NCBI RefSeq assembly: GCF_032271945.1 | Contig: NZ_CP130319.1 | Span: 2,995,001-3,059,000 of the forward strand | Source of the DNA: Paenibacillus sp. MBLB1832 | GTDB lineage: Bacteria > Bacillota > Bacilli > Paenibacillales > NBRC-103111 | Direction: 5' to 3' | DNA length: 64,000 nt | Shown: positions 42,583 to 51,759 of the stretch, piece by piece | How the letters are laid out: the number at the start of each line of letters is the position of its first letter | Position numbering within the stretch: position 1 is the first letter of the stretch | Made by a program: the position numbers and the translations under genes | Notes under the pieces: generated by a model | Databases searched by the model: none | What the model saw: only the letters and a program-made list of their open reading frames with translations | What the model was told of the DNA's origin: nothing

Positions 42583-43350
42583 TTACGAAGATCGTTTGGC
42601 ATTCCAACGAATGACCAGCTTCTCAATGCCGGCAATGAGCCAGAAAAAGAGTAAGCTTAAAAGCACGACGATGCCGATAGCTACAAATAAGCGGTCTGCT
42701 CGAAAGGCAGATTTTTGAAGGATCATATAGTAACCTAATCCGACATTCCCGCCTAACCACTCGGCAATGACTGCGCCCATGACACTGTAGGTTGCCGAGA
42801 TTTTCAGTCCTGTGAATAGAAAAGGCAACGCATTGGGCAGTTCTAATTTATAAAAAATTTGGCGCCGAGAAGCACCGATCATTTGCATATAGTTGTACAT
42901 ACTCCGATCTGTCTGCATGAACCCATCCAGGGTAGACATGGTTACAGGAAAGAAGCAAACGAGCGAAATCAAAATAATTTTAGGTAAAAGTCCGAATCCA
43001 AATAGGATAATTAATAGCGGTCCCAGTGCGATGACAGGGATATTCTGGGAAAGGATGAGAAGTGGATAAAACCCAGCCTTCACTAGAGGGATACGATGTA
43101 AGCAGCCCGCAACTAAGACACCGACCGTAGCCCCTACGCCGAAGCCAATAAACATCAGACGCACGGTCGCCCATGTATGCATCCATATGCGCGCCATATC
43201 CGTGGTTCCTTCTCTCCAAATTTTAAGGGGACTAGGCAACAGCCAGGATGCGGTTCCTCCCCAAGTGACGGCAACCTGCCAAGTAAACAACAGAAGGATG
43301 ACTACCACAAGGGGCGGCCATCCAGCTTGAATCCAACGTTTCATGTTCAT
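42583..43350 (-). CDS. thiX: Thiamine-precursor ABC transporter permease
   Basis: 255 residues, about six helices. MNMKRWIQAGWPPLVVVILLLFTWQVAVTWGG; TWATVRLMFIGFGVGATVGVLVAG; the ABC coupling loop MQMIGASRRQIFYKLELPNALPFLFTGLKISATYSVMGAVIAEWLGGNVGLGYYM. The ATG overlaps the stop of the thiamine-binding gene by one base (TAATG). The partner ATPase is 18 bases downstream. Confidence 0.92.
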   Translation of the reverse strand: MNMKRWIQAGWPPLVVVILLLFTWQVAVTWGGTASWLLPSPLKIWREGTTDMARIWMHTWATVRLMFIGFGVGATVGVLVAGCLHRIPLVKAGFYPLLILSQNIPVIALGPLLIILFGFGLLPKIILISLVCFFPVTMSTLDGFMQTDRSMYNYMQMIGASRRQIFYKLELPNALPFLFTGLKISATYSVMGAVIAEWLGGNVGLGYYMILQKSAFRADRLFVAIGIVVLLSLLFFWLIAGIEKLVIRWNAKRSS

Positions 43351-43640
43351 TATCTGTATTTCTCCGTAAGCTTGTCCATCGAAGCGCCTGATGGGTTGAA
43401 ATAAATTTTCACCAGCGAGATTACGTTCGGACTTCCCATCGCAATCATAGCCGCATTCATCTCTTCAATGATGTGCAGCAGTTGGCTTAAATCGCCTTCC
43501 ATGGTGGTTTCCAGGGGGGATACAACATATTTCACTCCCGACTTCGCAATCACTTCAATGGCACGATCGACATAGGGAATGACGTCTTCGTTAATCACCG
43601 TTTTGGGAATGATTTGAATACTGACAAGGGCATTAGCCAT
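43350..43640 (-). CDS. Thiamine-binding protein, MTH1187/YkoF-like
   Basis: 96 residues: MANALVSIQIIPKTVINEDVIPYVDRAIEVIAKSGVKYVVSPLETTMEGDLSQLLHIIEEMNAAMIAMGSPNVISLVKIYFNPSGASMDKLTEKYR. This is the single-domain MTH1187 fold that binds thiamine or its pyrimidine (YkoF in Bacillus has two such domains). The conserved PLETTMEG segment is near the ligand site. Lies between thiY and thiX. Confidence 0.88.
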   Translation of the reverse strand: MANALVSIQIIPKTVINEDVIPYVDRAIEVIAKSGVKYVVSPLETTMEGDLSQLLHIIEEMNAAMIAMGSPNVISLVKIYFNPSGASMDKLTEKYR

Positions 43641-43666
43641 CTGAATTCTCCTCTTTAGTCACTGAA

Positions 43667-44683
43667 TTATTTCGCGCTTCCTGGCAAAAAGGCATTCGTA
43701 AAAGCCGCATCCGCATCCAGCTTTTTCTCCAAAAGCTTGTGATCCAGCATCCACGCTGCATAATTCTCCCAGACGCTCTTTTTCTGTTCGCCCCAACGTG
43801 CTGCATCATCTTGGTACCGCGAACTGAGCCATTTCTGACTAGCTTTCACAAGCTTAGGATCTAGATCTGGAACCGCTTTGATTAAAATATTTGCCGCATC
43901 TTCCGGTTTGCTAATCGCATATTGATAGCCTTTCGATGCTGCAGCAACGAACGCTTTCACAAGATCAGGCTTCGTTGAGATCATTTTCTCACTCGTCGCG
44001 AGCACTGGTGTATAATAATCCAGTTTATCCGAATATTTGTTTAAATAAATCATATTGATCGGCTCGCCGCGAAGCTCGGCATCTACACCTGTCCATGCGT
44101 AATAGATCCAAGCGAAATCAATATCGCGCTTCACCGCTGTGAAATAGTCTGCTTCACCAATATTAAGCATTTTGACTTTCGACGGATCCGCCTTCTCTGA
44201 CTGCATGAGCGAATCAATCATTGCGCTTTCCACTGGAGATCCCCAACCGCCATAGGCTTTGTTTTCAAAATCCTTAGGTGTCTTGATGTTTTTGGCAACG
44301 GGTGACGCAAAACCAGAAGTATTATGTTGGATAATTGCTGCAATGGAAACTAAGGGAACACCTTGAATTCTCCCTTGGGTAATCCCTTCTTGGTAGCTGA
44401 CACCGAACTCAGCCGCGCCGGACGCGATCATTGTATCCGCTCCGCCTTCACCAGGCGCAATAATTTGAACATTCAAGCCCTCTTGTTCAAAAAATCCTTG
44501 ATCCTTCGCCACATATAGTCCCGTGTGGTTCGTATTCGGCGTCCAGTCTAGGACAACTTTGACATCGGTTAATGCTTTGGGAGACGCGGTCGGTTGCCCC
44601 GACTTCGCTTCCCTGTTCCCACAACCTGAAGCGACCACTGTAAGGCCTAGCAGGATAGCAGGTGCTGCTTTTTTCCAATTCAT
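43667..44683 (-). CDS. thiY: Thiamine-precursor binding lipoprotein (NMT1/THI5-like)
   Basis: 338 residues. Lipoprotein signal MNWKKAAPAILLGLTVVASGC (lipobox VASGC). The NMT1/THI5 fold follows: VKVVLDWTPNTNHTGLYVAKDQGFFEQEGLNVQIIAPGEGGADTMIASGAAEFGVSYQEGIT, KAYGGWGSPVESAMIDSLM, DFAWIYYAWTGVDAEL. First gene of the operon after the TPP riboswitch. In Bacillus halodurans ThiY binds formylaminopyrimidine; I infer a similar ligand. Confidence 0.92.
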   Translation of the reverse strand: MNWKKAAPAILLGLTVVASGCGNREAKSGQPTASPKALTDVKVVLDWTPNTNHTGLYVAKDQGFFEQEGLNVQIIAPGEGGADTMIASGAAEFGVSYQEGITQGRIQGVPLVSIAAIIQHNTSGFASPVAKNIKTPKDFENKAYGGWGSPVESAMIDSLMQSEKADPSKVKMLNIGEADYFTAVKRDIDFAWIYYAWTGVDAELRGEPINMIYLNKYSDKLDYYTPVLATSEKMISTKPDLVKAFVAAASKGYQYAISKPEDAANILIKAVPDLDPKLVKASQKWLSSRYQDDAARWGEQKKSVWENYAAWMLDHKLLEKKLDADAAFTNAFLPGSAK

Positions 44684-44724
44684 GTGTACCTTCCCCTCTC
44701 GATCTTCCTGTATGTAACCATAAG

Positions 44725-44748
44725 AAAAAGCCCCCGTTATCCGGGAGC
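44725..44748 (-). terminator. Riboswitch expression-platform terminator
   Basis: On the minus strand GCTCCCG-GATAA-CGGGGGC-TTTTTC, between the TPP aptamer and thiY. Ligand-dependent termination fits the order aptamer, terminator, gene. Confidence 0.85.
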
Positions 44749-44799
44749 GCCATGTGTAGAAAAGGATTGGTTCTATCGGTCGTGACGACAGACTTGCAT

Positions 44800-44905
44800 A
44801 TCGTTCGAATTCTCTACGCTGGCATTATCCAGATCAGATTAACGGTTAGTGACAAATACGGTCACAATCTCAGCCTGACTTCTCTCAAGCCCCCGTGGGT
44901 TCTTA
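44800..44905 (-). ncRNA. TPP riboswitch (THI box)
   Basis: The minus strand reads GAGAGAAGTCAGGCTGAGAT, then GTGACCGTATTTGTCACTAACCG, then CTGATCTGGATAATGCCAGCG and TAGAGAA. The CTGAGA and CTGATCTGGATAATGCCAGCG segments are the conserved THI-box core. It controls the thiYXZ operon by a terminator at 44725-44748: thiamine pyrophosphate should reduce expression. Confidence 0.93.
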
Positions 44906-44964
44906 TTGGTTTAGCTTCTACCATACCGTATGTTTCGACAAAATGCAACAAGAACGACGCAAGG

Positions 44965-46662
44965 TTAATCTAGATGAACCAAAAATGGCGTACGTTCACC
45001 TGCTATTGCTTCGACAGTTCGTTCTTGCATACCGGCTTCCATGGCATGCAGCTTTAAAGCAATTTGAAGTTGCAGTCGATCATCCGATCGCTGAAGATCA
45101 ACCCCAAGCAGTTCCTTCACTCTCTCCAAACGATAGATTACCGTATTGTGGTGGGTGTATAACTGCTGCGCCGTTTTACGAACGTTCTCGTGTTGTTCGA
45201 AATAGGCAAGCAGCGTCAAGATTAAGGAGCTTTGATGCTTCCAGTCATACACTTCTAATGGAGTGATCCATTCCTCTCGAAATTGCGAAAGTTCCTTCCC
45301 TTGCGGAAGTAGGTACAGAATTTTATAAACACCTAATTCCTGATAGCTGATCCATTCCTGCTGCAAACCGCAAATCTGACTAATGCTATACACTTTGGCC
45401 GCTTGCATATAACTGCTGCTTACCTCTGTTGCAGATTGCACTCGATTGCCTAAACAGAACGAGAATGCATACGGAGAATGGTTAAATTGAACTTCTTGCA
45501 GGGCAACTCGTAACCGTTGCTTGAGCTCTTTCTCTAGTACATCCGATTCTGAATTAACGAGAATGACTAATCGATCTTCGACGATCGAATATAACAAATC
45601 GCGACTTCGCAGCGATTCTTGCTGCCTGAGTTGCTGTACGATTCGTTTGAGCTGGAGCAGGTTCGGGGCCGTATCAATCCAGCGAATGATAACCGCATGA
45701 AAGCTTCCCTGATGATTGATCGGACATCCACATGCCTCAGATCGCAAATCAAGATCTCTGCGTGTCCCGATTCGCCCAACCAGCCAATCATGCAAAAACT
45801 GGTCAATATATTTGGCCTCGACCTCGCGACGCGCATTCACATTCATCATTTCCAAATGGATGAGAACACCTACTCGCTCTAAAGTAAGCGTATCTAAAGG
45901 CTTCAACTCTTGATGCCAAGCTAACAGCGTTAGGTAAGATTCTGCTCCGAACTGCTCTTTGATCTTCGTCACCGCTACTCTCAGCTCCCGATCACCCGCG
46001 ATTAAGTTTGGCATACCTGACTTTATCGTTTGTAGGAGCTGTGTTATCGAGAAATGTTGTGCGAAACCTACCGTTTGGATCCATTGATTCGTCTGGCGGG
46101 ATACGTGCATTTTGCCAGCTGAACTCAGTAGTAGAATGGGATTACCTAACTCCTCTTCCACATAGCCCAGCAGTTCTCCCAATTCTTTACCTTCCAGAAG
46201 CAGCTCAGAGAACCGCTGAAAACGCCGTTGAAGAAGCGCGAGCCCTGCCGCTTCCTCTACCAGAACTCGTTCCATGACTTCTCGTACGACTTCAGAGAAA
46301 ACCGTGCCAGGCGGCAATTCAATGATCGGGAAGTGGTACTGATCAGCGACGGCTAAGACGCGAGGCGGGATTTCGTCCAGAAACCGCTTCGTTTTGATGC
46401 CTAGCGCCGCCACGCCCTTTGCTACGAGTTGGGGAATCAGTTCCACGAAGGCATTCGGGTCATCACGAAAGGGATACCCTGTGGAGATGAGAAACTCGCC
46501 CGGCATCACCCAATCGATGACATCCGGAACTTCCATCACATTCACGCGAATGACTGCCGCCTTCAAACCCGCGCTGCCAGCAAGCACTTTAGCACCAGCT
46601 AAATGCGGCATAGCAAGCAATTCACTGCCGATTAAGCCATGCCCTGCAGACTGCTCTCGCAT
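44965..46662 (-). CDS. PucR-family transcriptional regulator
   Basis: 565 residues. An N-terminal PucR sensor domain (residues ~15-135: GLIGSELLAMPHLAGAKVLAG, VNVMEVPDVIDWVMPGEFLISTGYPFRDD), a long middle, and a C-terminal HTH_30 domain (LILTLLAYFEQHENVRKTAQQLYTHHNTVIYRLERVKELLG). PucR proteins activate purine/ureide and related nitrogen-scavenging genes. It ends the minus-strand array, 20 bases after the second hydrolase gene; likely regulates the array. Confidence 0.9.
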   Translation of the reverse strand: MREQSAGHGLIGSELLAMPHLAGAKVLAGSAGLKAAVIRVNVMEVPDVIDWVMPGEFLISTGYPFRDDPNAFVELIPQLVAKGVAALGIKTKRFLDEIPPRVLAVADQYHFPIIELPPGTVFSEVVREVMERVLVEEAAGLALLQRRFQRFSELLLEGKELGELLGYVEEELGNPILLLSSAGKMHVSRQTNQWIQTVGFAQHFSITQLLQTIKSGMPNLIAGDRELRVAVTKIKEQFGAESYLTLLAWHQELKPLDTLTLERVGVLIHLEMMNVNARREVEAKYIDQFLHDWLVGRIGTRRDLDLRSEACGCPINHQGSFHAVIIRWIDTAPNLLQLKRIVQQLRQQESLRSRDLLYSIVEDRLVILVNSESDVLEKELKQRLRVALQEVQFNHSPYAFSFCLGNRVQSATEVSSSYMQAAKVYSISQICGLQQEWISYQELGVYKILYLLPQGKELSQFREEWITPLEVYDWKHQSSLILTLLAYFEQHENVRKTAQQLYTHHNTVIYRLERVKELLGVDLQRSDDRLQLQIALKLHAMEAGMQERTVEAIAGERTPFLVHLD

Positions 46663-46681
46663 GCCAAGTCCCCCTCTCTCC

Positions 46682-47371
46682 TTATCTGATCGCAGTCACA
46701 TGCAGAGCCTCGATCCAATCATCCGCCCAAGCGACCCAGCCGAAAATACCGCCCTGCTGGTGCACCATGCGAATCGCGGCAGCCTGATCCGCGGGGTCAA
46801 AAGCCGCTGTCCCGTCCTCCAGGACGAGACACTCATAACCGCGATCGTTCGCTTCGCGAAGCGTCGTATGCACACAGACGTGCGTCGTCACGCCTGTCAG
46901 CACAAGCGAAGCGATGCCGCGCTCCTGCAGCATCGCATGGAGCGGAGTCCGGTAAAAGGCCCCTTTACCGGACTTATCAATGACGAGCTCGCCCTCCACG
47001 GGCGCGAGCTCCGGAACAATCTCGTGCCCGCGCTCGCCGCGCACGAGAATACGTCCCATCGGCCCCGCGTCGCCGATGCCAGCGCCTTGAAGCTGGCTGC
47101 GCCGCAGCTTCGATGGGGGGCAGTCCGAAAGGTCGGGCAGATGCCCCTCTCGGGTATGGATAACGGGCACGCCATGCGCCCGACAAGCTGCCAGCACCTG
47201 CTGCAGCTTCGGAATGATGGCCCGTGTCTGTGAAACATCATTGCCCAGCAGCTCACCGAACCCGCCCGGTGAGATGAAGTCGTTCTGCATATCAATAACG
47301 ACAAGCGCTGTGGTGCGCTTGTCGCATTGAAAAGGAAACGGCTTAGCCGAGACTTTGAGAAGCTCAGCCAT
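46682..47371 (-). CDS. Isochorismatase-family cysteine hydrolase, BiuH paralogue (triuret hydrolase-like)
   Basis: 229 residues from ATG 47371, which overlaps the last 8 bases of the cupin gene. Triad in family positions: Asp27 ([12 protein letters not shown]), Lys133 ([13 protein letters not shown]), Cys166 ([25 protein letters not shown]). It is strongly similar to the BiuH-like gene next door, including [22 protein letters not shown] and [11 protein letters not shown]. In known bacteria a triuret hydrolase (TrtA) is a paralogue of biuret hydrolase and acts before it, so this gene is a candidate. That substrate is inferred. GC is raised from 46,900 to 47,200. Confidence 0.8.
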   Translation of the reverse strand: MAELLKVSAKPFPFQCDKRTTALVVIDMQNDFISPGGFGELLGNDVSQTRAIIPKLQQVLAACRAHGVPVIHTREGHLPDLSDCPPSKLRRSQLQGAGIGDAGPMGRILVRGERGHEIVPELAPVEGELVIDKSGKGAFYRTPLHAMLQERGIASLVLTGVTTHVCVHTTLREANDRGYECLVLEDGTAAFDPADQAAAIRMVHQQGGIFGWVAWADDWIEALHVTAIR

Positions 47372-47819
47372 TCGGATGCATGGTCGAGGATGTTGGCTGT
47401 CCGTAGACGGCCGCATCGACGAGAAAAGTTTGAAAAAACTGATTGCTCGGAACATTCGCATCTGCGGGTAGAAAGATGCTAATTTGCTCCGTCGGCTTTG
47501 TATCATCATTTGCTACGGAATGGACCGTTCTAGCTGGCACATGAAAGGTGTCACCTGCCTGATAACTTTGCCATACCCCGTTGCACAGCAGCTTCACTTT
47601 CCCAACCGTTATATGGATCACCTCGACAACATCATGATAGTGAGGAAGCACCTGCCCCCCAACGCCTATGCGTTCCCAGAGTACCGAGGAGATCCGTACA
47701 CCTAAGGCATCTGCTTTTGCGGCATCGACAATCTCGCGGTGATACAGCTCAGGATGAGCGGGAATTGGGGTCCACGGAATGGGCGCCCCTCGTAGTACCG
47801 TTGTTTCTTGTGCTAACAT
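47364..47819 (-). CDS. Small cupin protein in the ureide cluster
   Basis: 151 residues. Cupin motif 1: [25 protein letters not shown] (two His in PHYH and a Glu). Motif 2: [17 protein letters not shown] (His). It resembles single-domain metal-binding cupins. It lies between the two cysteine hydrolase genes, its stop overlapping the downstream one. It may isomerise, hydrolyse or bind a ureide intermediate; no reaction can be assigned. Confidence 0.8.
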   Translation of the reverse strand: MLAQETTVLRGAPIPWTPIPAHPELYHREIVDAAKADALGVRISSVLWERIGVGGQVLPHYHDVVEVIHITVGKVKLLCNGVWQSYQAGDTFHVPARTVHSVANDDTKPTEQISIFLPADANVPSNQFFQTFLVDAAVYGQPTSSTMHPNG

Positions 47820-47841
47820 GGGTATCCTCCAATCTTGTTGG

Positions 47842-48537
47842 CTAAAACATGTTACCGATCTGCTTTAGAGCGCTTATAACTCGCTCGGACTGTGAAACTG
47901 CCCCAAACACACCGCCTTGCATCGTAATCATTTTCAAAGCAGCTTGATGATTACCTTCATCTGTTGCGCCCGTACAATCCGATAACAATAAACACTCATA
48001 TCCGCGATCATTGGCATCCCGCATGGTGGTGTGTACACAGACATCTGTCGTGATTCCCGTTAAAATGAGATGGGTGATCCCTTTCGTTTGCAGAATCAGG
48101 TCTAAATCCGTGGCATAGAAGCTTCCTTTGCCTGGTTTATCGATGATGAGTTCTCCTTCGATCGGCGCAAGCTCTTCAATGATTTGCCAACCAGGCTCAT
48201 CTCGAATCAAGATTCGACCAGCAGGTCCTTCTGAACCGATTTCGGCACCGATTTGTTTGCTTCGCCAGCGTTTATTCGGTGGTAAATCCGAGAGGTCTGG
48301 ACGATGACCTTCTCGGGTATGAATAACGGTTAAGCCAGGAACGGCGCGCACTTCAGCTAATAGCCGCTTAATCGGCGCAATTGTCCGTGCCGTTAACGAG
48401 AGATCATAGCCCATCCGATCCACGTAACCGCCTTTTCCGCAAAAATCGATTTGCATATCAATAATGAGCAGTGCCATTTTGGCAGGATTCAACTGATTAT
48501 CATAGGGCCACGCATACGGTATGGCTTCAATGTTCAT
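47842..48537 (-). CDS. biuH: Biuret amidohydrolase (BiuH-like cysteine hydrolase)
   Basis: 231 residues from ATG 48537 (AAGGAG 8 bases upstream). Triad Asp27 (ALLIIDMQIDF), Lys134 (IIDKPGKGSFYATDLDLIL), Cys167 ([42 protein letters not shown]). From recall, PYAWPYDNQLNP, CGKGGYVDRMGYDLSL, HTREGHRPDLSDLPPNKRWRS and GRILIRDEPGW closely follow biuret hydrolase of Rhizobium. The enzyme turns biuret into allophanate and ammonia. No allophanate hydrolase is in the window, so it must lie elsewhere if this is the pathway. Confidence 0.85.
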   Translation of the reverse strand: MNIEAIPYAWPYDNQLNPAKMALLIIDMQIDFCGKGGYVDRMGYDLSLTARTIAPIKRLLAEVRAVPGLTVIHTREGHRPDLSDLPPNKRWRSKQIGAEIGSEGPAGRILIRDEPGWQIIEELAPIEGELIIDKPGKGSFYATDLDLILQTKGITHLILTGITTDVCVHTTMRDANDRGYECLLLSDCTGATDEGNHQAALKMITMQGGVFGAVSQSERVISALKQIGNMF

Positions 48538-48573
48538 GTCATCGTCTCCTTGCATGCCATTTCAAGGCCGACT

Positions 48574-49737
48574 TTATTTCGGAATGCTGCCAATGACGCC
48601 CTCCACGAAATAATCGGTCGCTTCCAGCTTATCCAACTCAAGCTTCGCGCCAGCTTCGATTTTCACGGCACCTTTTTGGTCTTTGACAGGGCCATTGAAC
48701 GGATTCAACGTGCCGGCAACTAACTCTGCTTTACTTTTATCCACGAGCTTCTTCACATCATCCGGCACTTGACTGCCAAAGGAAGTAAGCTGCACCACAT
48801 TATCTTTCAGCTGACCGCGATATTTACCATCGTATTTGCTGCCTTTAAACTTGCCTTCAACACCCGTTTTCACCATATCCACGTACAAATCGGACCAATT
48901 CCAGATCGAACTTGTGATCCAACCTTTCGGAGCAAGGACGGATGCTTCAGCATGGTAGCCCACGGAAAGTGCTCCGCGTCGTTCTGCGGTTTCGATGACT
49001 GTTTTCGTACAATCCTGATGCTGCGACAACACATCGATCCCCTGATCAATCATACTATTCGCGGCATTAGCTTGCTGGGCAGGATCGCACCAGCTGCCCG
49101 TAAAGACAACCGTCGTTGTCGCACTCGGATTGACCGATTTAGCCCCCATTTCAAAGGCATTCACGTTAAGCAATACCTGTGGAATCGGTACGGAAACGAT
49201 ATAGCCCAACTTACCCGATTTTGACATTTTCCCAGCTGCAATACCCGCTAAGTAAACAGGTTCCCAAATGGTCCCAAAATATGTACCGAGATTTTCTGCT
49301 GTTTTCAAACCGCCTTGATGATAGAAAAGAACGTCAGGGTGACGCTTCGCCACATTCAGCGCTGGATCCAGATGGCCGTAAGAGGTTGGAAAAATGATTT
49401 TGGCTCCATTGCGTATCATCTCTTCCATGACACGTTCGGCCTCTGCCGTTTCCGGGACATTTTCACTGCGCAGCACCTTCAGATTCGGGAATGCCTTCTC
49501 AACCGCTTGACTCCCGATGTAAGCCGCCTGATTATATCCATAATCATCCTTGGCACCTACGAAAATGAAGCCTACCGCTTTCCCACCTGTCCCTGCTGCC
49601 GCACTCGCGGCTTGGCTGGGTGCTGCGGTTGTTTCTGGTGAAGTTGTTGATGTTGTGCTGCTACTGCAGGCCACAAAGGTAAACATAAACGCGAGAGAAC
49701 TTGAGATGAGTGCTAGCTTTCTACCTACTTTTCGCAT
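48574..49737 (-). CDS. BMP-family substrate-binding lipoprotein of the ureide cluster
   Basis: 387 residues from ATG 49737 (GGAGG 9 bases upstream). Lipoprotein signal MRKVGRKLALISSSLAFMFTFVAC with a Ser-rich linker. BMP domain: AVGFIFVGAKDDYGYNQAAYIGSQAVEKAFPNLKVLRSE, MIRNGAKIIFPTSYGHLDPALNVAKRHPDVLFYHQGG, DVLSQHQDCTKTVIETAERRGALSVGYHAEASV. Longer than the copy at 1806. Lies just before the BiuH-like gene, so it probably binds the substrate of the cluster. Confidence 0.92.
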   Translation of the reverse strand: MRKVGRKLALISSSLAFMFTFVACSSSTTSTTSPETTAAPSQAASAAAGTGGKAVGFIFVGAKDDYGYNQAAYIGSQAVEKAFPNLKVLRSENVPETAEAERVMEEMIRNGAKIIFPTSYGHLDPALNVAKRHPDVLFYHQGGLKTAENLGTYFGTIWEPVYLAGIAAGKMSKSGKLGYIVSVPIPQVLLNVNAFEMGAKSVNPSATTTVVFTGSWCDPAQQANAANSMIDQGIDVLSQHQDCTKTVIETAERRGALSVGYHAEASVLAPKGWITSSIWNWSDLYVDMVKTGVEGKFKGSKYDGKYRGQLKDNVVQLTSFGSQVPDDVKKLVDKSKAELVAGTLNPFNGPVKDQKGAVKIEAGAKLELDKLEATDYFVEGVIGSIPK

Positions 49738-49798
49738 GGTTAACGACCTCCACATCCTATTTTTTTATCTAATGCGTTCTACTAACTCCCCTTGATCC

Positions 49799-50713
49799 TC
49801 AACCACCTCCCGCGCCATTAAAAACTTTCGACAGCCCTTCGGGCATTTGACTTCTTTGCTTTCGCGCTACTAGGAAGAGCGCCAGCAACGTAATCACATA
49901 CGGTGTCATGAACAGCAGAAATGGCGATATCTCATACCCTTGCTGCTGCACAACCAATTGCAGAGCTTGAGCACCACCGAAGAGATAAGCGCCGAGCATC
50001 GCCCTTGCAGGCTTCCATGCCGCGAAAATCACGAGCGCAACCGCTACAATGCCTTTACCTTGCGTCATATTCTCTACCCATGTATGGGTATAAGCCGTCG
50101 AAAGCTGTGCACCTCCGATTCCAGTTAGAAAACCGCCAGCCATTACGGCGCCATATCGAATCCATTTCGGCGAGAACCCGTACGTGTAGACGACTTCCTC
50201 TCGCTCTCCCGTTGCCCGAAGAATGACCCCGAGCCGAGTTTTAAAGAGCAGAAACCAGAGCGTCGGTACAAGCAGCATGGATAGATAAGTCAGACCGTCA
50301 TGTTGAAATAAAAGTGGACCTAGGAAAGGGATTTTCGATAATAATGGGATGGAAATCGGCTCAAATCCATGGATTTGCTTGTTGACGAATCCTCTACCAA
50401 GAAAAGACGTTAATCCGATTGCGAAAAACATCACGGTTAATCCACTGGCCAAAGCATTCGCTTTACGTGTGATGACCAGAAAGGCATGAATAAGCGCTAG
50501 CACCGAACCACTAATCCCTCCTGCTAGTGCACCCAGCCAAGGGTTGCCGCTCCATACAGTTACCGCAAAAGCGCCAAGTGCACCGCCTAACATGCAGCCT
50601 TCAGTGCCAAGATTTACCACGCCCGCTCGCTCCGCGATTAATTCGCCTAAACTGGCGTAAAGTACGGAAGTGCCTGCTCGTATGGCACCTGTGCCAATAT
50701 CAATCCCATTCAT
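49799..50713 (-). CDS. BMP-type ABC transporter permease (second subunit)
   Basis: 304 residues with about eight helices, NupQ-like: GTGAIRAGTSVLYASLGELIAERAGVVNLGTEGCMLGGALGAFAV, TLWFLLFKTRLGVILRATGEREEVVYTYGFSPKWIRYGAVMAGGFLTGIGGAQLS, MTQGKGIVAVALVIFAAWKPARAMLGAYLFGGAQAL. Typical branched-chain amino acid/nucleoside permease fold. Overlaps the first permease gene by 4 bases. Ends 61 bases before the binding protein gene. Confidence 0.92.
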   Translation of the reverse strand: MNGIDIGTGAIRAGTSVLYASLGELIAERAGVVNLGTEGCMLGGALGAFAVTVWSGNPWLGALAGGISGSVLALIHAFLVITRKANALASGLTVMFFAIGLTSFLGRGFVNKQIHGFEPISIPLLSKIPFLGPLLFQHDGLTYLSMLLVPTLWFLLFKTRLGVILRATGEREEVVYTYGFSPKWIRYGAVMAGGFLTGIGGAQLSTAYTHTWVENMTQGKGIVAVALVIFAAWKPARAMLGAYLFGGAQALQLVVQQQGYEISPFLLFMTPYVITLLALFLVARKQRSQMPEGLSKVFNGAGGG

Positions 50714-51759
50714 GCTTGTTTCCTCCTCCCGACGGCAAGGATCGCGAACAGCACGAGCGCCATAAGGATTTGCACGGACGAGGCTGGCAGACCGCTATTC
50801 ATCTCGAGAGAATTGCCAGCGACACTGATCATGCCGATGATAAACGATGTAGCAATGAGCCACAGGGGGTGATTCCATGCCATCCATGAGGCCAAAAAGC
50901 CCAGGTAGCCATAATTCATGCCTGTCGTCGGGCGTAGCCTGCCCTCAATTCCTGTGATTTCGATCATTCCAGCAATGCCAGCTATTGCACCTGCAGCAAT
51001 TAGTACCCAGAACTGAATCTTCGTATCCTTTAAGCCTGCTCGCTTTGCTGCCAATACATTGCCGCCTACAACGCGAATGCGGAAACCTAACCGTGTTTGG
51101 GTGATGAGAAACCACACAATCGCAGCAAGAATCAGAGCAATACCAATACCGACATGGACACGGCTAGCACTTGAGAAAGTAAGTAAACGTAATTGTCCAG
51201 CTAATTCTTTGGAGAAAGGCCAATTAAATGAGGCAGGATCTTTGAGGAGACTATGTACGAAGAAACCTATCGTGAAGTACGCGATGTAATTCAAAAGTAA
51301 CGTGGTGATTGTTTCATTCATTTTGCCTTTCACTTTTCCAATGGCGGCAACCGATGCCCACAATGCACCGCCTAGCGCGCCAACCAGAACGAGGATTGGA
51401 ACGCCAATCCAGCCTGGTACGGATGGGAGGAGATAAACGCCGACAGCCGTGACGGCAAGTGCGCCAATGGCCAGTTGACCTTCACCGCCGACATTAATCA
51501 TCCCTGCCTTTGCTGGTAATGAAGCCGCTAGCGCGGTTAGGATAAACGGGGTTGCTTTAATGACAACCTCGCCAAATCCGTACCAATCCCCAAAGGTAGA
51601 TTTCAGCATCGTCCCATATAATGTGATGGGATTAACCCCAGATGCAAGTAGAAAAAGGGCAAATGCAAGCAAAGGTGCAAGGACGACAAGTGCAGGCGCA
51701 AGCATCACTTCCCACTTCGGTTTACCCATTCTTCGTTCCACTGGCAGCAGGATACTCAT
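50710..51759 (-). CDS. BMP-type ABC transporter permease (first subunit)
   Basis: 349 residues, about nine helices: LAPALVVLAPLLAFALFLLASG, ILTALAASLPAKAGMINVGGEGQLAIGALAVTAVGV, ETITTLLLNYIAYFTIGFF, FRIRVVGGNVLAAKRAGLKDTKIQFWVLIAAGAIAGIAGMIEITG. NupP-like. It overlaps both flanking genes by 4 bases (ATGA-type), so the three transport genes are tightly coupled. Confidence 0.92.
   Translation of the reverse strand: MSILLPVERRMGKPKWEVMLAPALVVLAPLLAFALFLLASGVNPITLYGTMLKSTFGDWYGFGEVVIKATPFILTALAASLPAKAGMINVGGEGQLAIGALAVTAVGVYLLPSVPGWIGVPILVLVGALGGALWASVAAIGKVKGKMNETITTLLLNYIAYFTIGFFVHSLLKDPASFNWPFSKELAGQLRLLTFSSASRVHVGIGIALILAAIVWFLITQTRLGFRIRVVGGNVLAAKRAGLKDTKIQFWVLIAAGAIAGIAGMIEITGIEGRLRPTTGMNYGYLGFLASWMAWNHPLWLIATSFIIGMISVAGNSLEMNSGLPASSVQILMALVLFAILAVGRRKQA

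Noticed and set aside
46394..47233. 279-residue plus-strand frame across PucR and the second hydrolase
   Set aside because: Antisense to two well supported genes.
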